From Anaspis maculata (Eukaryota > Arthropoda > Insecta > Coleoptera > Scraptiidae): a stretch of 64,000 nt of DNA. Position 1 is the stretch's first letter. The number at the start of each line of letters is the position of its first letter. Under the pieces are notes generated by a model. The model did no database searches and was not told the DNA's origin. It worked only from the letters and a program-made list of their open reading frames with translations. The translations under genes were made by a program, and so were the position numbers. This document shows, in pieces, positions 11,000 to 22,275 of this stretch. The stretch spans positions 56,990,855 through 57,054,854 of the forward strand of contig OX421967.1 of the NCBI GenBank assembly GCA_949128115.1, given 5' to 3'.

Positions 11000-12343
11000 A
11001 TGTATGTTGTTTCCTACATTGTAAATAATTTCCTATCAAAGTTCAATATCTGTGCCATTTTTAGGTTAGAATTAACCGAAATGGTGGACACGTACAGCTG
11101 TTCGCTGTGTTCGCATCGGACCGAATCCGTCTTTCAACTCAATCACCACGTCCAGAGGAACCACAGAAATGTTTATGCAGCTGAACTGTATCACGCCATT
11201 GTAGAACCGCAGCAGTTCCCCTGCATATGCTGCGACTACAAGAGCTATTATCAGTTCGAATTGTACGAACACTGGGAACAAATGCATAATCCGCTGACTG
11301 AAACCAACGAAAATGGGAAGTTTTGTAAAGAAATCGAAAGATATCCATGTAGCTACTGCAGATACAAATCGGATTCGGGTTTGTTCCTTGTAAAACATCA
11401 CGATTTGTGTGGCAAAGTGCCGAGAGAGCAACAACAAGAAAACCTGTTGAAACATGCTACGAATGAAGGAATAGAATGGTTCCAGTGCAACCACTGTTCG
11501 TACCGAGCTAACGCAAAGTCATCTTTGAACAGTCACATAATGAATAAACATGCTGCGAATGAGGAAATTAGTTGGTTCCAGTGCAAGCATTGTTCGTACC
11601 GGACTAAGCTTAAAAGCAATTTGAAGAGACATATGTCTAGACACGCTACAGATGAAGAAATAGACTGGTTCTATTGCAATCATTGTTCGTATCGAGCTAA
11701 AGTGAAGTCAAGCATAAAATCGCACAACTTGTCGAAACATGTTGCGAATGAAGAAATTGTCTGGTTCCAGTGCGAGCATTGTTCGTACCGGGCTAAGCTC
11801 GAAAACAATTTGAAGAAGCATATGTCCAGTCACGCTACAGATGAAGAAATAAACTGGTTCCAGTGCAATGATTGTTCGTACCGAACTAAAAAGAAGTCAA
11901 ACTTGAAATCGCACAACTTGTCGAAACATGTTGCACATGAAGAAATCAACTGGTTCCAATGCAACCATTGTTCGTACCGATCTAAGAAGAAATCACATTT
12001 GAAAACTCATTTGTCCAGGTACGCTACAAATGAAGAAATAGACTGGTTCCAGTGCAATAATTGTTCGTACCGAGCTAAAGTAAAGTCAAACTTGAAATCG
12101 CACAACTTGTCGAAACATGTTGCGAATGAAGAAATCAACTGGTTCCAGTGCAACCATTGTTCGTTCCGATCTAGGTGGAAATCGAGTTTGAAAACTCATA
12201 TGTTCAGACACGCTATGGAAGAGAAAATGGAGAATAAAAATGGTTCCGAGCGAGACATCCAGGTACCTGCCGTGCCAAACGAAATAAGTCACGTTCAAGA
12301 GAGCACACTACCTACCATGATAAATGAACACTGCAATCAATAG
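11000..12343 (+). CDS. C2H2 zinc-finger protein, copy B
   Basis: Proposed CDS is join(11000..11001, 11065..12343), 426 residues. Exon 1 contributes only AT; the 63-bp intron 11002-11064 (GTATGT...TTTTTAG) is followed by G, giving ATG TTA GAA. A normal in-frame ATG at 11082 is an alternative start in this copy. Leader: finger L1 (YSCSLCSHRT...H-x4-H), then NVYAAELYHAIVEPQQ, L2 (CICCDYKSYYQFELYEH), L3 of C2HC type (CSYCRYKSDSG ... HHDLC). Eight array fingers follow from about 11480; several have H-x4-H (NLSKH). Finger 6 has lost its last His (Tyr, codon 12020-12022) and may not fold. The acidic tail ends HCNQ. AATAAA lies 8 bp after the stop. A nuclear DNA-binding protein is inferred; targets unknown. 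Confidence 0.88.
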   Translation: MYVVSYIVNNFLSKFNICAIFRLELTEMVDTYSCSLCSHRTESVFQLNHHVQRNHRNVYAAELYHAIVEPQQFPCICCDYKSYYQFELYEHWEQMHNPLTETNENGKFCKEIERYPCSYCRYKSDSGLFLVKHHDLCGKVPREQQQENLLKHATNEGIEWFQCNHCSYRANAKSSLNSHIMNKHAANEEISWFQCKHCSYRTKLKSNLKRHMSRHATDEEIDWFYCNHCSYRAKVKSSIKSHNLSKHVANEEIVWFQCEHCSYRAKLENNLKKHMSSHATDEEINWFQCNDCSYRTKKKSNLKSHNLSKHVAHEEINWFQCNHCSYRSKKKSHLKTHLSRYATNEEIDWFQCNNCSYRAKVKSNLKSHNLSKHVANEEINWFQCNHCSFRSRWKSSLKTHMFRHAMEEKMENKNGSERDIQVPAVPNEISHVQESTLPTMINEHCNQ

Positions 12344-12350
12344 AGACAAC

Positions 12351-12356
12351 AATAAA
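12351..12356 (+). promoter_or_regulatory. Poly(A) signal AATAAA of gene B
   Basis: A canonical hexamer 8 bp behind the TAG stop. If used, the 3' UTR is very short and ends near the left border of the MITE at 12381. Confidence 0.5.
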
Positions 12357-12380
12357 TTAGCGGCTAGATCGCAATAATTA

Positions 12381-13327
12381 GGGGAGACCGGGGCGAGTTG
12401 ATACCAGGGGTGGGTTGACACAGGGCCGAAATTTCAAAAAAATTACCGCCGGAAGTCCATTAAATTAGAAGTGGAGTGTGCTGTCATCTACTTGAATAGT
12501 ATGCGAAAGTGAAAACTTATGACGTCAGTTAATTAGAAACTATTGACAATTTACATTTTTTGCACCAACTGAGTAAATTTTCAACTTCTCTGAAAATATC
12601 ACGTTTTTTGCATAAAATCATATCCTGATGTATACTTTTTTGTTTCACCTAATGCATGCCTATTCTTTTTGATATTCCAGTCTTTGTATTCAATAATGAT
12701 GAGCAGTTTAAATGAAAAATGAACCTAATATTTCACTCTAGGGCTAGTTGGCACTCTTTGACGGGGTACGTTGGCACCGTGTATTTCAGTGGGTATTTCG
12801 ATTATAATATATGATCATGCATATGACCGTTAATTTATTATAGATATTTATCTACAACAGTTATACGATACAAATATGTATATTAGTTAGTATTAAGTAT
12901 GTATTTTTCTGTATTTTTTCATATAAGTATTTTATTATGTTTTGATATTTCTAAAATATTGTTTATTGTTCGTTTCAGTTCTTGTATTTTTGTGTAGTTG
13001 AGTGGGATATGGACTGAACTCAATGTATTTCAGTTAAAAAGTACATGTTCCATTTCGTTCTTTTTTCTGATTCTATATTTTTCATGTGCCAATTCACCCC
13101 TGCATGTGTGCCAACCTGCCCCTGAATCGGGGTCAGTTGGCACGCTTACATTGGTTAGAAAAAAATCATAAAACCAAAACGCATAAAAATATGTCTAATT
13201 TGACTTCAACAATTTTTAGCCAGAGCATAACTCTCAACTCCAACATCATAACAGGAACTTGATATAGCATATTTTGGCGGGAAAAAAATCGAATCTGAAA
13301 AGTGTGCCAACCATCCCCGGTCTCCCC
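12381..13327. mobile_element. TA-flanked MITE (947 bp) with GGGGAGACCGGGG termini
   Basis: The ends are perfect 13-bp inverted repeats (GGGGAGACCGGGG / CCCCGGTCTCCCC), continuing imperfectly inward. TA lies on both sides (12379-12380, 13328-13329), as in Tc1/mariner-type insertions. There is no transposase ORF. The interior holds several copies of a GTTGGCAC / GTGCCAA motif on both strands. Its right 133 bp plus flank were later amplified as the satellite that follows. Confidence 0.8.
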
Positions 13328-16300
13328 TATAAACCATAGGTGCTTTTGGAAATGTACTATCACTTGTTTTGCTTTTTCACGGCTGGGTAATTTGGTAATC
13401 GTGATTCGAGCAAATCAAGGTACCTACTTAGATTAGATTAGGGCGGATTAGGGGAACTAGAGGGATGAGGTTATAGGGTGGTAGGTATGTTTTTGACTAA
13501 TTTGACTTCAACAATTTTTAGCTAAAGCATAACTCTTAACTCCAACATCATAACAGGAACTTGATATAGCATATTTTGGCGGGAAAAAAATCGAATCTGA
13601 AAAGTGTGCCAACCATCCCCGGTCTCCCCTATAAACCATAGGTGCTTTTGGAAATGTACTCACTTGTTTTGCTTTTTCACGGCTGGATAATTTGGTAATC
13701 GTGATTCGAGCAAATCAAGGTACCTACTTAGATTAGATTAGGGCGGATTAGGGGAACTAGAGGGATGAGGTTATAGGGTGGTAGGTATGTTTTTGACTAA
13801 TTTGACTTCAACAATTTTTAGCTAAAGCATAACTCTTGACTCCAACATCATAACAGGAACTTGATTTAGCATATTTTGGCGGGAAAAAAATCGAATCTGA
13901 AAAGTGTGCCAACCATCCCCGGTCTCCCCTATAAACCATAGGTGCTTTTGGAAATGTACTCACTTGTTTTGCTTTTTCACGGCTGGGTAATTTGGTAATC
14001 GTGATTCGAGCAAATCAAGGTACCTACTTAGATTAGATTAGGGCGGATTAGGGGAACTAGAGGGATGAGGTTATAGGGTGGTAGGTATGTTTTTGACTAA
14101 TTTGACTTCAACAATTTTCAGCTAAAGCATAACTCTCAACTCCAACATCATAACAAGAACTTGATATAGCATATTTTGGCGGGAAAAAAATCGAATCTGA
14201 AAAGTGTGCTAACCATCCCCGGTCTCCCCTATAAACCATAGGTGCTTTTGGAAATGTACTCACTTGTTTTGCTTTTTCACGGCTGGATAATTTGGTAATC
14301 GTGATTCGAGCAAATCAAGGTACCTACTTAGATTAGATTAGGGCGGATTAGGGGAACTAGAGGGATGAGGTTATAGGGTGGTAGGTATGTTTTTGACTAA
14401 TTTGACTTCAACAATTTTCAGCTAGAGCATAACTCAACTCCAACATCATAACAAGAACTTGATATAGCATATTTTGGCGGGGAAAAAATCGAATCTGAAA
14501 AGTGCCAACCATCCCCGGTCTCCCCTATAAACCATAGGTGCTTTTGGAAATGTACTCACTTGTTTTGCTTTTTCACGGCTGGGTAATTTGGTAATCGTGA
14601 TTCGAGCAAATCAAGGTACCTACTTAGATTAGATTAGGGCGGATTAGGGGAACTAGAGGGATGAGGTTATAGGGTGGTAGGTATGTTTTTGACTAATTTG
14701 ACTTCAACAATTTTCAGCTAAAGCATAACTCTCAACTCCAACATCATAACAGGAACTTGATATAGCATATTTTGGCGGGAAAAAAATCGAATCTGAAAAG
14801 TGTGCTAACCATCCCCGGTCTCCCCTATAAACCATAGGTGCTTTTGGAAATGTACTCACTTGTTTTGCTTTTTCACGGCTGGATAATTTGGTAATCGTGA
14901 TTCGAGCAAATCAAGGTACCTACTTAGATTAGATTAGGGCGGATTAGGGGAACTAGAGGGATGAGGTTATAGGGTGGTAGGTATGTTTTTGACTAATTTG
15001 ACTTCAACAATTTTCAGCTAAAGCATAACTCTCAACTCCAACATCATAACAGGAACTTGATATAGCATATTTTGGCGGGAAAAAAATCTAATCTGAAAAG
15101 TGTGCCAACCATCCCCGGTCTCCCCTATAAACCATAGGTGCTTTTGGAAATGTACTCACTGGTTTTGCTTTTTCACGGCTGGATAATTTGGTAATCGTGA
15201 TTCGAGCAAATCAAGGTACCTACTTAGATTAGATTAGGGCGGATTAGGGGAACTAGAGGGATGAGGTTATAGGGTGGTAGGTATGTTTTTGACTAATTTG
15301 ACTTCAACAATTTTTATCTAAAGCATAACTCTTAACTCCAACATCATTACAGGAACTTGATATAGCATATTTTGGCGGGAAAAAAAATCGAATCTGAAAA
15401 GTGTGCCAACCATCCCCGGTCTCCCCTATAAACCATAGGTGCTTTTGGAAATGTACTCACTTGTTTTGCTTTTTCACGGCTGGATAATTTGGTAATCGTG
15501 ACTCGAGCAAATCAAGGTACCTACTTAGATTAGATTAGGGCGGATTAGGGGAACTAGAGGGATGAGGTTATAGGGTGGTAGGTATGTTTTTGACTAATTT
15601 GACTTCAACAATTTTTATCTAAAGCATAACTCTCAACTCCAACATCATAACAGGAACTTGATATAGCATATTTTGGCGGGAAAAAAATCGAATCTGAAAA
15701 GTGTGCCAACCATCCCCGGTCTCCCCTATAAACCATAGGTGCTTTTGGAAATGTACTCACTTGTTTTGCTTTTTCACGGCTGGATAATTTGGTAATCGTG
15801 ATTCGAGCAAATCAAGGTACCTACTTAGATTAGATTAGGGCGGATTAGGGGAACTAGAGGGATGAGGTTATAGGGTGGTAGGTATGTTTTTGACTAATTT
15901 GACTTCAACAATTTTCAGCTAAAGCATAACTCTTAACTCCAACATCATAACAGGAACTTGATATAGCATATTTTGGCGGGAGAAAAATCGAATCTGAAAA
16001 GTGTGCCAACCATCCCCGGTCTCCTCTATAAACCATAGGTGCTTTTGAAAATGTACTCACTTGTTTTGCTTTTTCACGGCTGGGTAATTTGGTAATCGTG
16101 ATTCGAGCAAATCAAGGTACCTACTTAGATTAGATTAGGGCGGATTAGGGGAACTAGAGGGATGAGGTTATAGGGTGGTAGGTATGTTTTTGACTAATTT
16201 GACTTCAACAATTTTTAGCTAAAGCATAACTCTTAACTCCAACATCATAACAGGAACTTGATATAGCATATTTTGGCGGGAGAAAAATCGAATCTGAAAA

Positions 16301-16791
16301 GTGTGCCAACCATCCCCGGTCTCCTCTATAAACCATAGGTGCTTTTGAAAATGTACTCACTTGTTTTGCTTTTTCACGGCTGGGTAATTTGGTAATTGTG
16401 ATTCGAGCAAATCAAGGTACCTACTTAGATTAGATTAGGGCGGATTAGGGGAACTAGAGGGATGAGGTTATAGGGTGGTAGGTATGTTTTTGACTAATTT
16501 GACTTCAACAATTTTCAGCTAAAGCATAACTCTTAACTCCAACATCATAACAGGAACTTGATATAGCATATTTTGGCGGGAAAAAAATCGAATCTGAAAA
16601 GTGTGCCAACCATCCCCGGTCTCCCCTATAAACCATATGTGCTTTTGGAAATGTACTCACTTGTTTTGCTTTTTCACGGCTGGATAATTTGGTAATCGTG
16701 ATTCGAGCAAATGAAGGTACCTACTTAGATTAGATTAGGACGGATTAGGGGAACTAGAGGGATGAGGATATAGGGTGGTAGGTATGTTTTT
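13195..16791 (+). repeat. Satellite array, 12 copies of a ~300-bp unit
   Basis: Twelve head-to-tail units, each containing GGTCTCCCCTATAAACCATA (e.g. at 13319, 13620, 13920, 14220) with 296-301 bp spacing and very few differences. Each unit joins the right end of the MITE (about 133 bp) to its former flanking DNA (about 166 bp, ending GGTGGTAGGTATG). The duplication therefore happened after the MITE inserted. Single-base variants (GCTAAAG/GCTAGAG; CTCCCC/CTCCTC) mark sub-blocks: units 10 and 11 share CTCCTC and TTTTGAAAATG. No coding potential. Confidence 0.95.
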
Positions 16792-19174
16792 CGGATAATC
16801 AATTGTAAACATTTTATGTGAATATTTCATCGAATTTTACGAGTTCGAAAAATATAAAACCAATATAAAAACAATTCAAAATGAATTTTAATTAGGTCAC
16901 ACATCAGCTACCAATTTTGTTCGTTCACAGGTCGTCAGCTGATCAGTTTGCGTTGATCTGGCCATCTCAGTTTTCACGTCGTCGACGTTTGTGTTGTCTG
17001 GTCTTTGTGACGTCTTGGGCACTCCACCAGGTCCACGTCCACTGGTGTTGTTGCCTCTGGTGTCACAGGCAGTGTGGTGTAGGTGTAGTAATACGGGTGA
17101 CAACTTTCCTTGGTTTACCCAATGTGAATATTGGGCTCTTAATAGTTATAAATATTTCCTATCATTCCCCTGCGTGAAGCTTCGATAGCTAAGATGAATG
17201 ATTCAATAGAAAATATCAGAGAGAGAGAGAGTGAATATACCTCGTACCAACAGAGAAACCAGTCTTAATTTTTCTTAAATTGAAACCGTTGGATTAGTTC
17301 TTCCACAGGAAACATTCAACAGATTAGCTATGCATAAATAAAGACGCCTTTGGTTGTAATACGGGTTTAATCGAGGGTTTAATTGTGTATTTTCAGGTAG
17401 TTTCTACTACCTTTTCGATACGAATTTGTTAATCAAACTTCAAGCTCCCGCAAGCACTGTCGTCTCTCGCACCTATGATTTTCTCTTTTTTTCCGCACTC
17501 CCAAAAACGTCGCTTCTTCTAGCGGCGATAGAAATTTACCTACTACCTATGTACTTATACAGGGTGATCTATAATCTAAGTTTTTCGACAGTTTGCAAAA
17601 CGGACGTGACAAAGGTCCACACTATTCCGTCCACAGTGCCCTTCGGATGTCGAACCCTCATCTTATATTACTCACCAGCCTCCAATTGAGGAATAATATG
17701 AGCACGCTACTACCCCTCATTAAGACCCGGTACGTTCTGGTCGTCTTGTCTTTCCCTTCTTCTTGTTCCAAGTCACGAGAAGTAAAACCAACCCTTAGAC
17801 TTGGTGGTGGCAGCGACACGCTAAACCCTATAAGACTTATACTTTACACAGTTTCTCTGTTCGATCGTAAGGGCGTACCTTTCGGTCATGAGATTATAGA
17901 CTCACGCTCCATCAAAATATATCGTACCAAATCGATTCTTATAATGAATCATCTTTTTACATAGGTAGGTACTGCAAGGACCCGTGCTTGGTCCCTTTTT
18001 CTCTAAGATTGCATGCAATTTAAGAAAATCTTCAATTAACTGGAAGAGACACAAAGCAGATGGTTTTGTGAGACGAAACCTGTCGAAGAAATCAATATCA
18101 TCGGTACCCATCGAATCTGTTTTTTTCTGCGCCTATAGGTAGAAATTTCTTCTCCTTAAAAATACTTCTGGCTCTTCCTCATCGGATGAACTAGAAGACG
18201 ATGAAGAGGTTTCTAGGTTTCGGTTGCGGTTCATCATACTGTTAAGATTGTGAGCTTAAATCGCACTTGAAGTCTCGGTACAATAACAACATTGGTCCTT
18301 CAACTTGAAGTGCTTTTAAGGGAACTTTGAGTATTATGAAACACCTGAATTTTTCAAAGTCGGCTTCAACTTCTAAAGTTCCATTATGAAACTGGCTGTT
18401 AGGCCCCTTATCTGTTCTGGGAGACGTGATTATTTATATAGTAAGTATAGTGACTCTACCCTTAAATTCCTAAATAGTCAAAGTCCTAGGTCATCTAGAG
18501 ACCGGATTCTAGGCAAAATGCCTTTTTGTTTCTGTTCTAGGCATGTGCATGAGACCTTGAAATAAATATTAGTATTGAAAAAACATGGCCTTTGACACCC
18601 TTTTGTTTTTGCCTAAATGCCTAAAACTGGCAAAATCGGATTTACTGTCCTAAAAAGACCTTTTTAACGGCCTAAAATAGGCTTTTTAAATTTTTCAGTG
18701 GAAATGATCCACAATGTTGAAAAAAAAAATCCATTTTTTGATTAGTTCCATTCAAACTGTGGGAGTAAATTGATTTCAACACTAATATTGATTTGATCAC
18801 TCCTATTCATTTGAAAAAGTATTTGGCCTATATATAGCCTGTTTTAGGTCGTTACGACCTATTTCAGGCTCTTGCGTAAAGTACAGTTTTTATTCACCTA
18901 AACGAGCACCTGAACAATGCGAACATAACGTCTTAGGGCTCGATACCAAGTTGCAGGCGCAAAGTTTGGGACGGCATCACTCGCCAAATACAGCAGTCTG
19001 ATTGGTTGGTATCCGCCGTTTCTATGGTGACCGCAGTTACGGCTGTCTCAGCCCCAACTTGGTACTTGTTGCATGCATCATTTTTCAGCATAAGCTCTCC
19101 AAACACCAATTTGTGTCCTCGATATCGGCCATAGTGAAGTTGCCTATTCTGTAACAATGTAACTACAACAACTT
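16792..19174. other. Intergenic, no gene recognised
   Basis: Short unrelated ORFs only. A GA microsatellite lies near 17219-17232. Around 18590-18870 the motif CCTAAAA and its complement TTTTAGG recur on both strands (CCTAAAATAGGC, CTGTTTTAGGT), which suggests an old inverted-repeat element. Confidence 0.4.
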
Positions 19175-19319
19175 ATGGCGCGATGTGACGGAGAAAAAGT
19201 GCCCGCCCTGACCGGGACTCGAACCCGGGTCTTCCGTTTGCCGGATGGATACTCTGACCACTAAGCTATCGGGGAGACAACAGTTCCTCCGCCACATGCC
19301 CATATGAGAGCCGCCACAA
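19175..19319 (-). repeat. tRNA-derived SINE, copy 1
   Basis: 145 bp, alignable end to end with 55346-55490. On the minus strand the centre reads like a tRNA: an A-box-like TAGCTTAGTGG and a B-box GGTTCGAGTCC with the T-stem CCGGG/CCCGG. The body is flanked in both copies by the same extra sequence (TGTGGCGGCTCTCAT on the 5' side, CGTCACATCGCGCCAT on the 3' side). It is therefore a dispersed pol III element, not a tRNA gene. Acceptor-stem pairing is imperfect here. Confidence 0.8.
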
Positions 19320-19836
19320 ACTAAACTTCTAAATCAACAATGCAACACCTTGACAAAATCTTTCAGATACAGTTCGCAAAAATTCGTGTTCTGTGGACTT
19401 GAAACAGTCGGCAAAATTACTATTTCAGGGAGACAATACTAAGAAATAATTTGCTTTATAGACTAGGATCATTTTTGAAAAAGTGGCCTGGAAAGTGGTT
19501 CTAGAGGCAAGTCATGTTAAAGTTTGGCAACATATGTTTTAAGGGTATTTGGACCTCGCTAAATACGAAAACCATTGTTGCCAAGCCGTATATTTCACCG
19601 GAAGTCCGCAATCGAAGGGTAAAGGGGGGGGGAAGACCAAAAATCACCATTTTCCACCATTTTCGATACCGGGGCTGAGACCTGTCATCAATGTGGAGTA
19701 AATTACATCGTATCTTGATTAACTTGGGTCTTATACTACCATCTTGATATGATTACTGTCAAAATTTCCATAGGGGGGCGACTGGTGGGGGGAATGTTGA
19801 CTGTGAAGATGATTCTTTTTTCCTTTTGATTTTGAG
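19320..19836. other. Intergenic, nothing recognised
   Basis: Contains a G-run near 19625 and no ORF with a domain signal. Confidence 0.4.
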
Positions 19837-20644
19837 TGATTATCGCCCACATACCCAATTCAACCAATCAGAACAACCGAATGAGACCCACGTGACTCGG
19901 TTTAAGCTATCGATTAATGCACACTAGGAGGTGATTGATGCACACTAGGTAATAGCACCGGATTGAAATATCTTTGAGCCCACGAATAATATGTAATTGA
20001 AACGACTGTATTTATACTTGTTTGGGCTGAAATTTTAGTACTGGTGCGTTTAAAGAGTCTTCCACTTACTAAAATACAATTTTACAACCTGCTAGACTTC
20101 GTTTCAGCATTGTTTCCAGCAACGAGGCCCATTCCTTGATCCGCGACTGTGCACTCTCCTTTCATGCGCTGTCAACAGCTGTTAGTGACATTTAGTTTTC
20201 AGCTCTACCAGTCTACCGCCCATGTGAAACTACTGTGTTGTGAACTACCACTCATGGCAAGATAATTATTATTCAGCCAAGCAGAATTAGCTTGATTTAG
20301 AAGTGAGCTTCACAAGTGTATTCACTTATTAGAAAGAAGAAAAAACAAATATTTTTACCCTTCTCTTGAAATTGATTTTTCTTTTCAACAAGGCATGCTT
20401 TGAAACTGACAGTTCAATACTAATGATACATTAGACCTACTATTTTTAGTGGCAGTCTATTTGCTAAATTCAACTCGTGCTTTGTGTTTTATTCGAGTTG
20501 AATGTTTCAAATTCCTCAAACAAACTATCAATCACTCGAAAAGTACAACACGAAATTATCTTGGACAAAATCCCTGGACTTTGTCTCGGGATTTTAGTCA
20601 GATAATATCGGGTCTTCTTTTCCCTCGGAATTGACAGTTGTTTT

Positions 20645-21156
20645 ATTATTATTATTAATGTTATTATTTGGAGCACATTCAACAGGAGCAAAGTCCTATT
20701 TATAGAATGTGTGAAATCCTGAAGTTAGAAAAAAAGAACAAACTGGCCTCAATGAAGTGTCAGTCGTCATGCTGACACCTGTATATCTCCTTGATAGCTG
20801 AAACAGTGGTATGGAGGATGTCACAGCGAGTTTCGACGTCACGGTAGGAGTGAATCATCCGATGGAGAGGGGAGCAGGTGAGTCCACGAGTTCTCGCGTA
20901 GGGCAGATGGAGCAGCTGTGTGCTGCGGGAGTTCGGTCTGGGTATCCGAAAGCCTATAAGATATAGCAACTCCGGGCAGTCAACCTCACCCTTGATTATC
21001 TTGTACAGAAAGATCACACAACTCATGTCACGTCTGGTTTGAAGGGACTGCATATTAAATTGACGCAAAAGGTCCCGCTGCGGAGTGCCCCTTGCCGGAT
21101 ATGAGCCTGTTATCATGAAAGTCGCTGTTTTAAGAAAGCTTAAAACTTTAAGTCGA
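20645..21156 (-). mobile_element. 5'-truncated non-LTR retrotransposon (Jockey/CR1-like 3' end)
   Basis: 512 bp inserted into the dispersed repeat, flanked by the 6-bp duplication TGTTTT (20639-20644 and 21157-21162); the uninterrupted repeat at 2281-2286 has it once. On the minus strand it ends in a TAA/TTAT-rich tail (20645-20670), as expected for target-primed reverse transcription. It carries the RT C-terminal tail described separately. Confidence 0.85.
20760..21116 (-). pseudogene. C-terminal tail of a LINE reverse transcriptase
   Basis: 118 codons: LQTRRDMSCVIFLYKIIKGEVDCPELL..IGFRIPR....RSTQLLHLPYARTRG....PLHRMIHSYRD. This fits the conserved post-RT region of Jockey/CR1-type elements (RRD..RLIFLYKLL...D.P.LL..I.F.VPR). 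No catalytic motifs are included. Dead on arrival because of 5' truncation. Confidence 0.7.
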
Positions 21157-21281
21157 TGTTTTCGGGTTGAAACGATTTAACTGAAAAAACAATGAGCACT
21201 TGTTATATTACTGTTGATTATATACATGTTTGATATCTTTTCCTATCAAGTTTCATATTCTCAGTTCAATTATGGTGTCAA

Positions 21282-21747
21282 AATCCACGTTTACCATCAC
21301 GTACATCACTTCAGCGCATACATGAGAACGCATACCTGCAGAGCGCGGAAATTTCAATTTTGACGCACGAAGTGTCACTGTCAATAGCAACCGTCAATCA
21401 AAATCGAAATGTAAACAAACAACAAACATAACCTCCTAACCATTCAACATTTAATATTGTTCAGAATATTGAAATGTTACGTGCGTATGGCAGAAAGACG
21501 CAGAAAAGATTCAGGTGATACGAAACACAACGAGCTGCAAGGCGAATAAGGCGATCGACGAAACAAGAGCGTTATTTGGTTAGGTCTGTCGAAACGTCAA
21601 ATCGACGTCAAGCGCTGTCAGCTGCCATTTGCGTGACATTACACACGCACACCGTATTACAGTGTTGTCAACTTGTTGTCGTGATATAGATATGGCAACG
21701 TCTTACTTTCACAGGTATGCGCAGAAGCCTTTCGGGAAACGTGGATT
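21282..21747. mobile_element. MITE family AATCCACGTTT, copy 1
   Basis: 466 bp with inverted ends AATCCACGTTTACC / GGGAAACGTGGATT. Near-identical copies lie at 44398-44853 and 45482-45942. Non-coding. No consistent target-site duplication across the three copies. Confidence 0.8.
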
Positions 21748-22129
21748 GCAATAGGATCAAGTTTGAACAAGTTTTAGATGAGTGTTAAGTGTTGAGTGTT
21801 ATTTATTGCAAATCAGCATTTTTTCCTCAAAATTCTTGCGTAGTTCGTTAGTCTGGTGAATTTTACACAATACAGTCATGTAACTGATGTGCCTGATTAC
21901 CATAATTTTTTTAATTATTTATCCACTGGTTTTTATAAAATCTACGTTTACAGAAAAACACGAAAATAACGTCCTTATTTGGATGTAATTTTCTCCAGGT
22001 CGTAGGAAAAATAGTGTTCGTAACTCGCCGTAAAGTGTCTTACTTTCATTCGTGTGAAAGTACTTCAACATCAACTTACACACTCATGCGTAATGTAACA
22101 CTTTCCGTACTTGTTACGTAATGTACTAT

Positions 22130-22275
22130 TTCAGACTTGACTTGTGTTTGGTCCGGAACAAGCAGCTGTTGCAGTGGAACCAATTTATTTCTCTTATTTG
22201 TAGCATGCTGCAACGTGCGTTTCTCCTGAGATTTCCTCCTTTAGTTCAGTGAAGAGCAGTTGTACTGAAATCAAT
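22130..22275 (-). pseudogene. Two relic fingers behind zinc-finger gene C
   Basis: Downstream of the stop of gene C the minus strand still reads a degenerate finger (IDFSTTALH, a shifted IDWFQ...) and then INWFHCNSCLFRTKHKSSL in another frame. The array was formerly about two fingers longer. Confidence 0.6.

Larger units (their letters stand above)
19837..21225 (+). repeat. Dispersed repeat, copy 2 (split by a LINE fragment)
   Basis: Matches 1466-2347 on both sides of the insertion at 20645-21156. The hairpin present in copy 1 is degraded here: the left arm has changed to AAAAGTACAACACGAAATTA while the right arm is kept. Confidence 0.85.

Noticed and set aside
19197..19275. tRNA gene on the minus strand
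   Set aside because: Acceptor stem is imperfect and the extra flanks are shared with 55346-55490, so it is a SINE.
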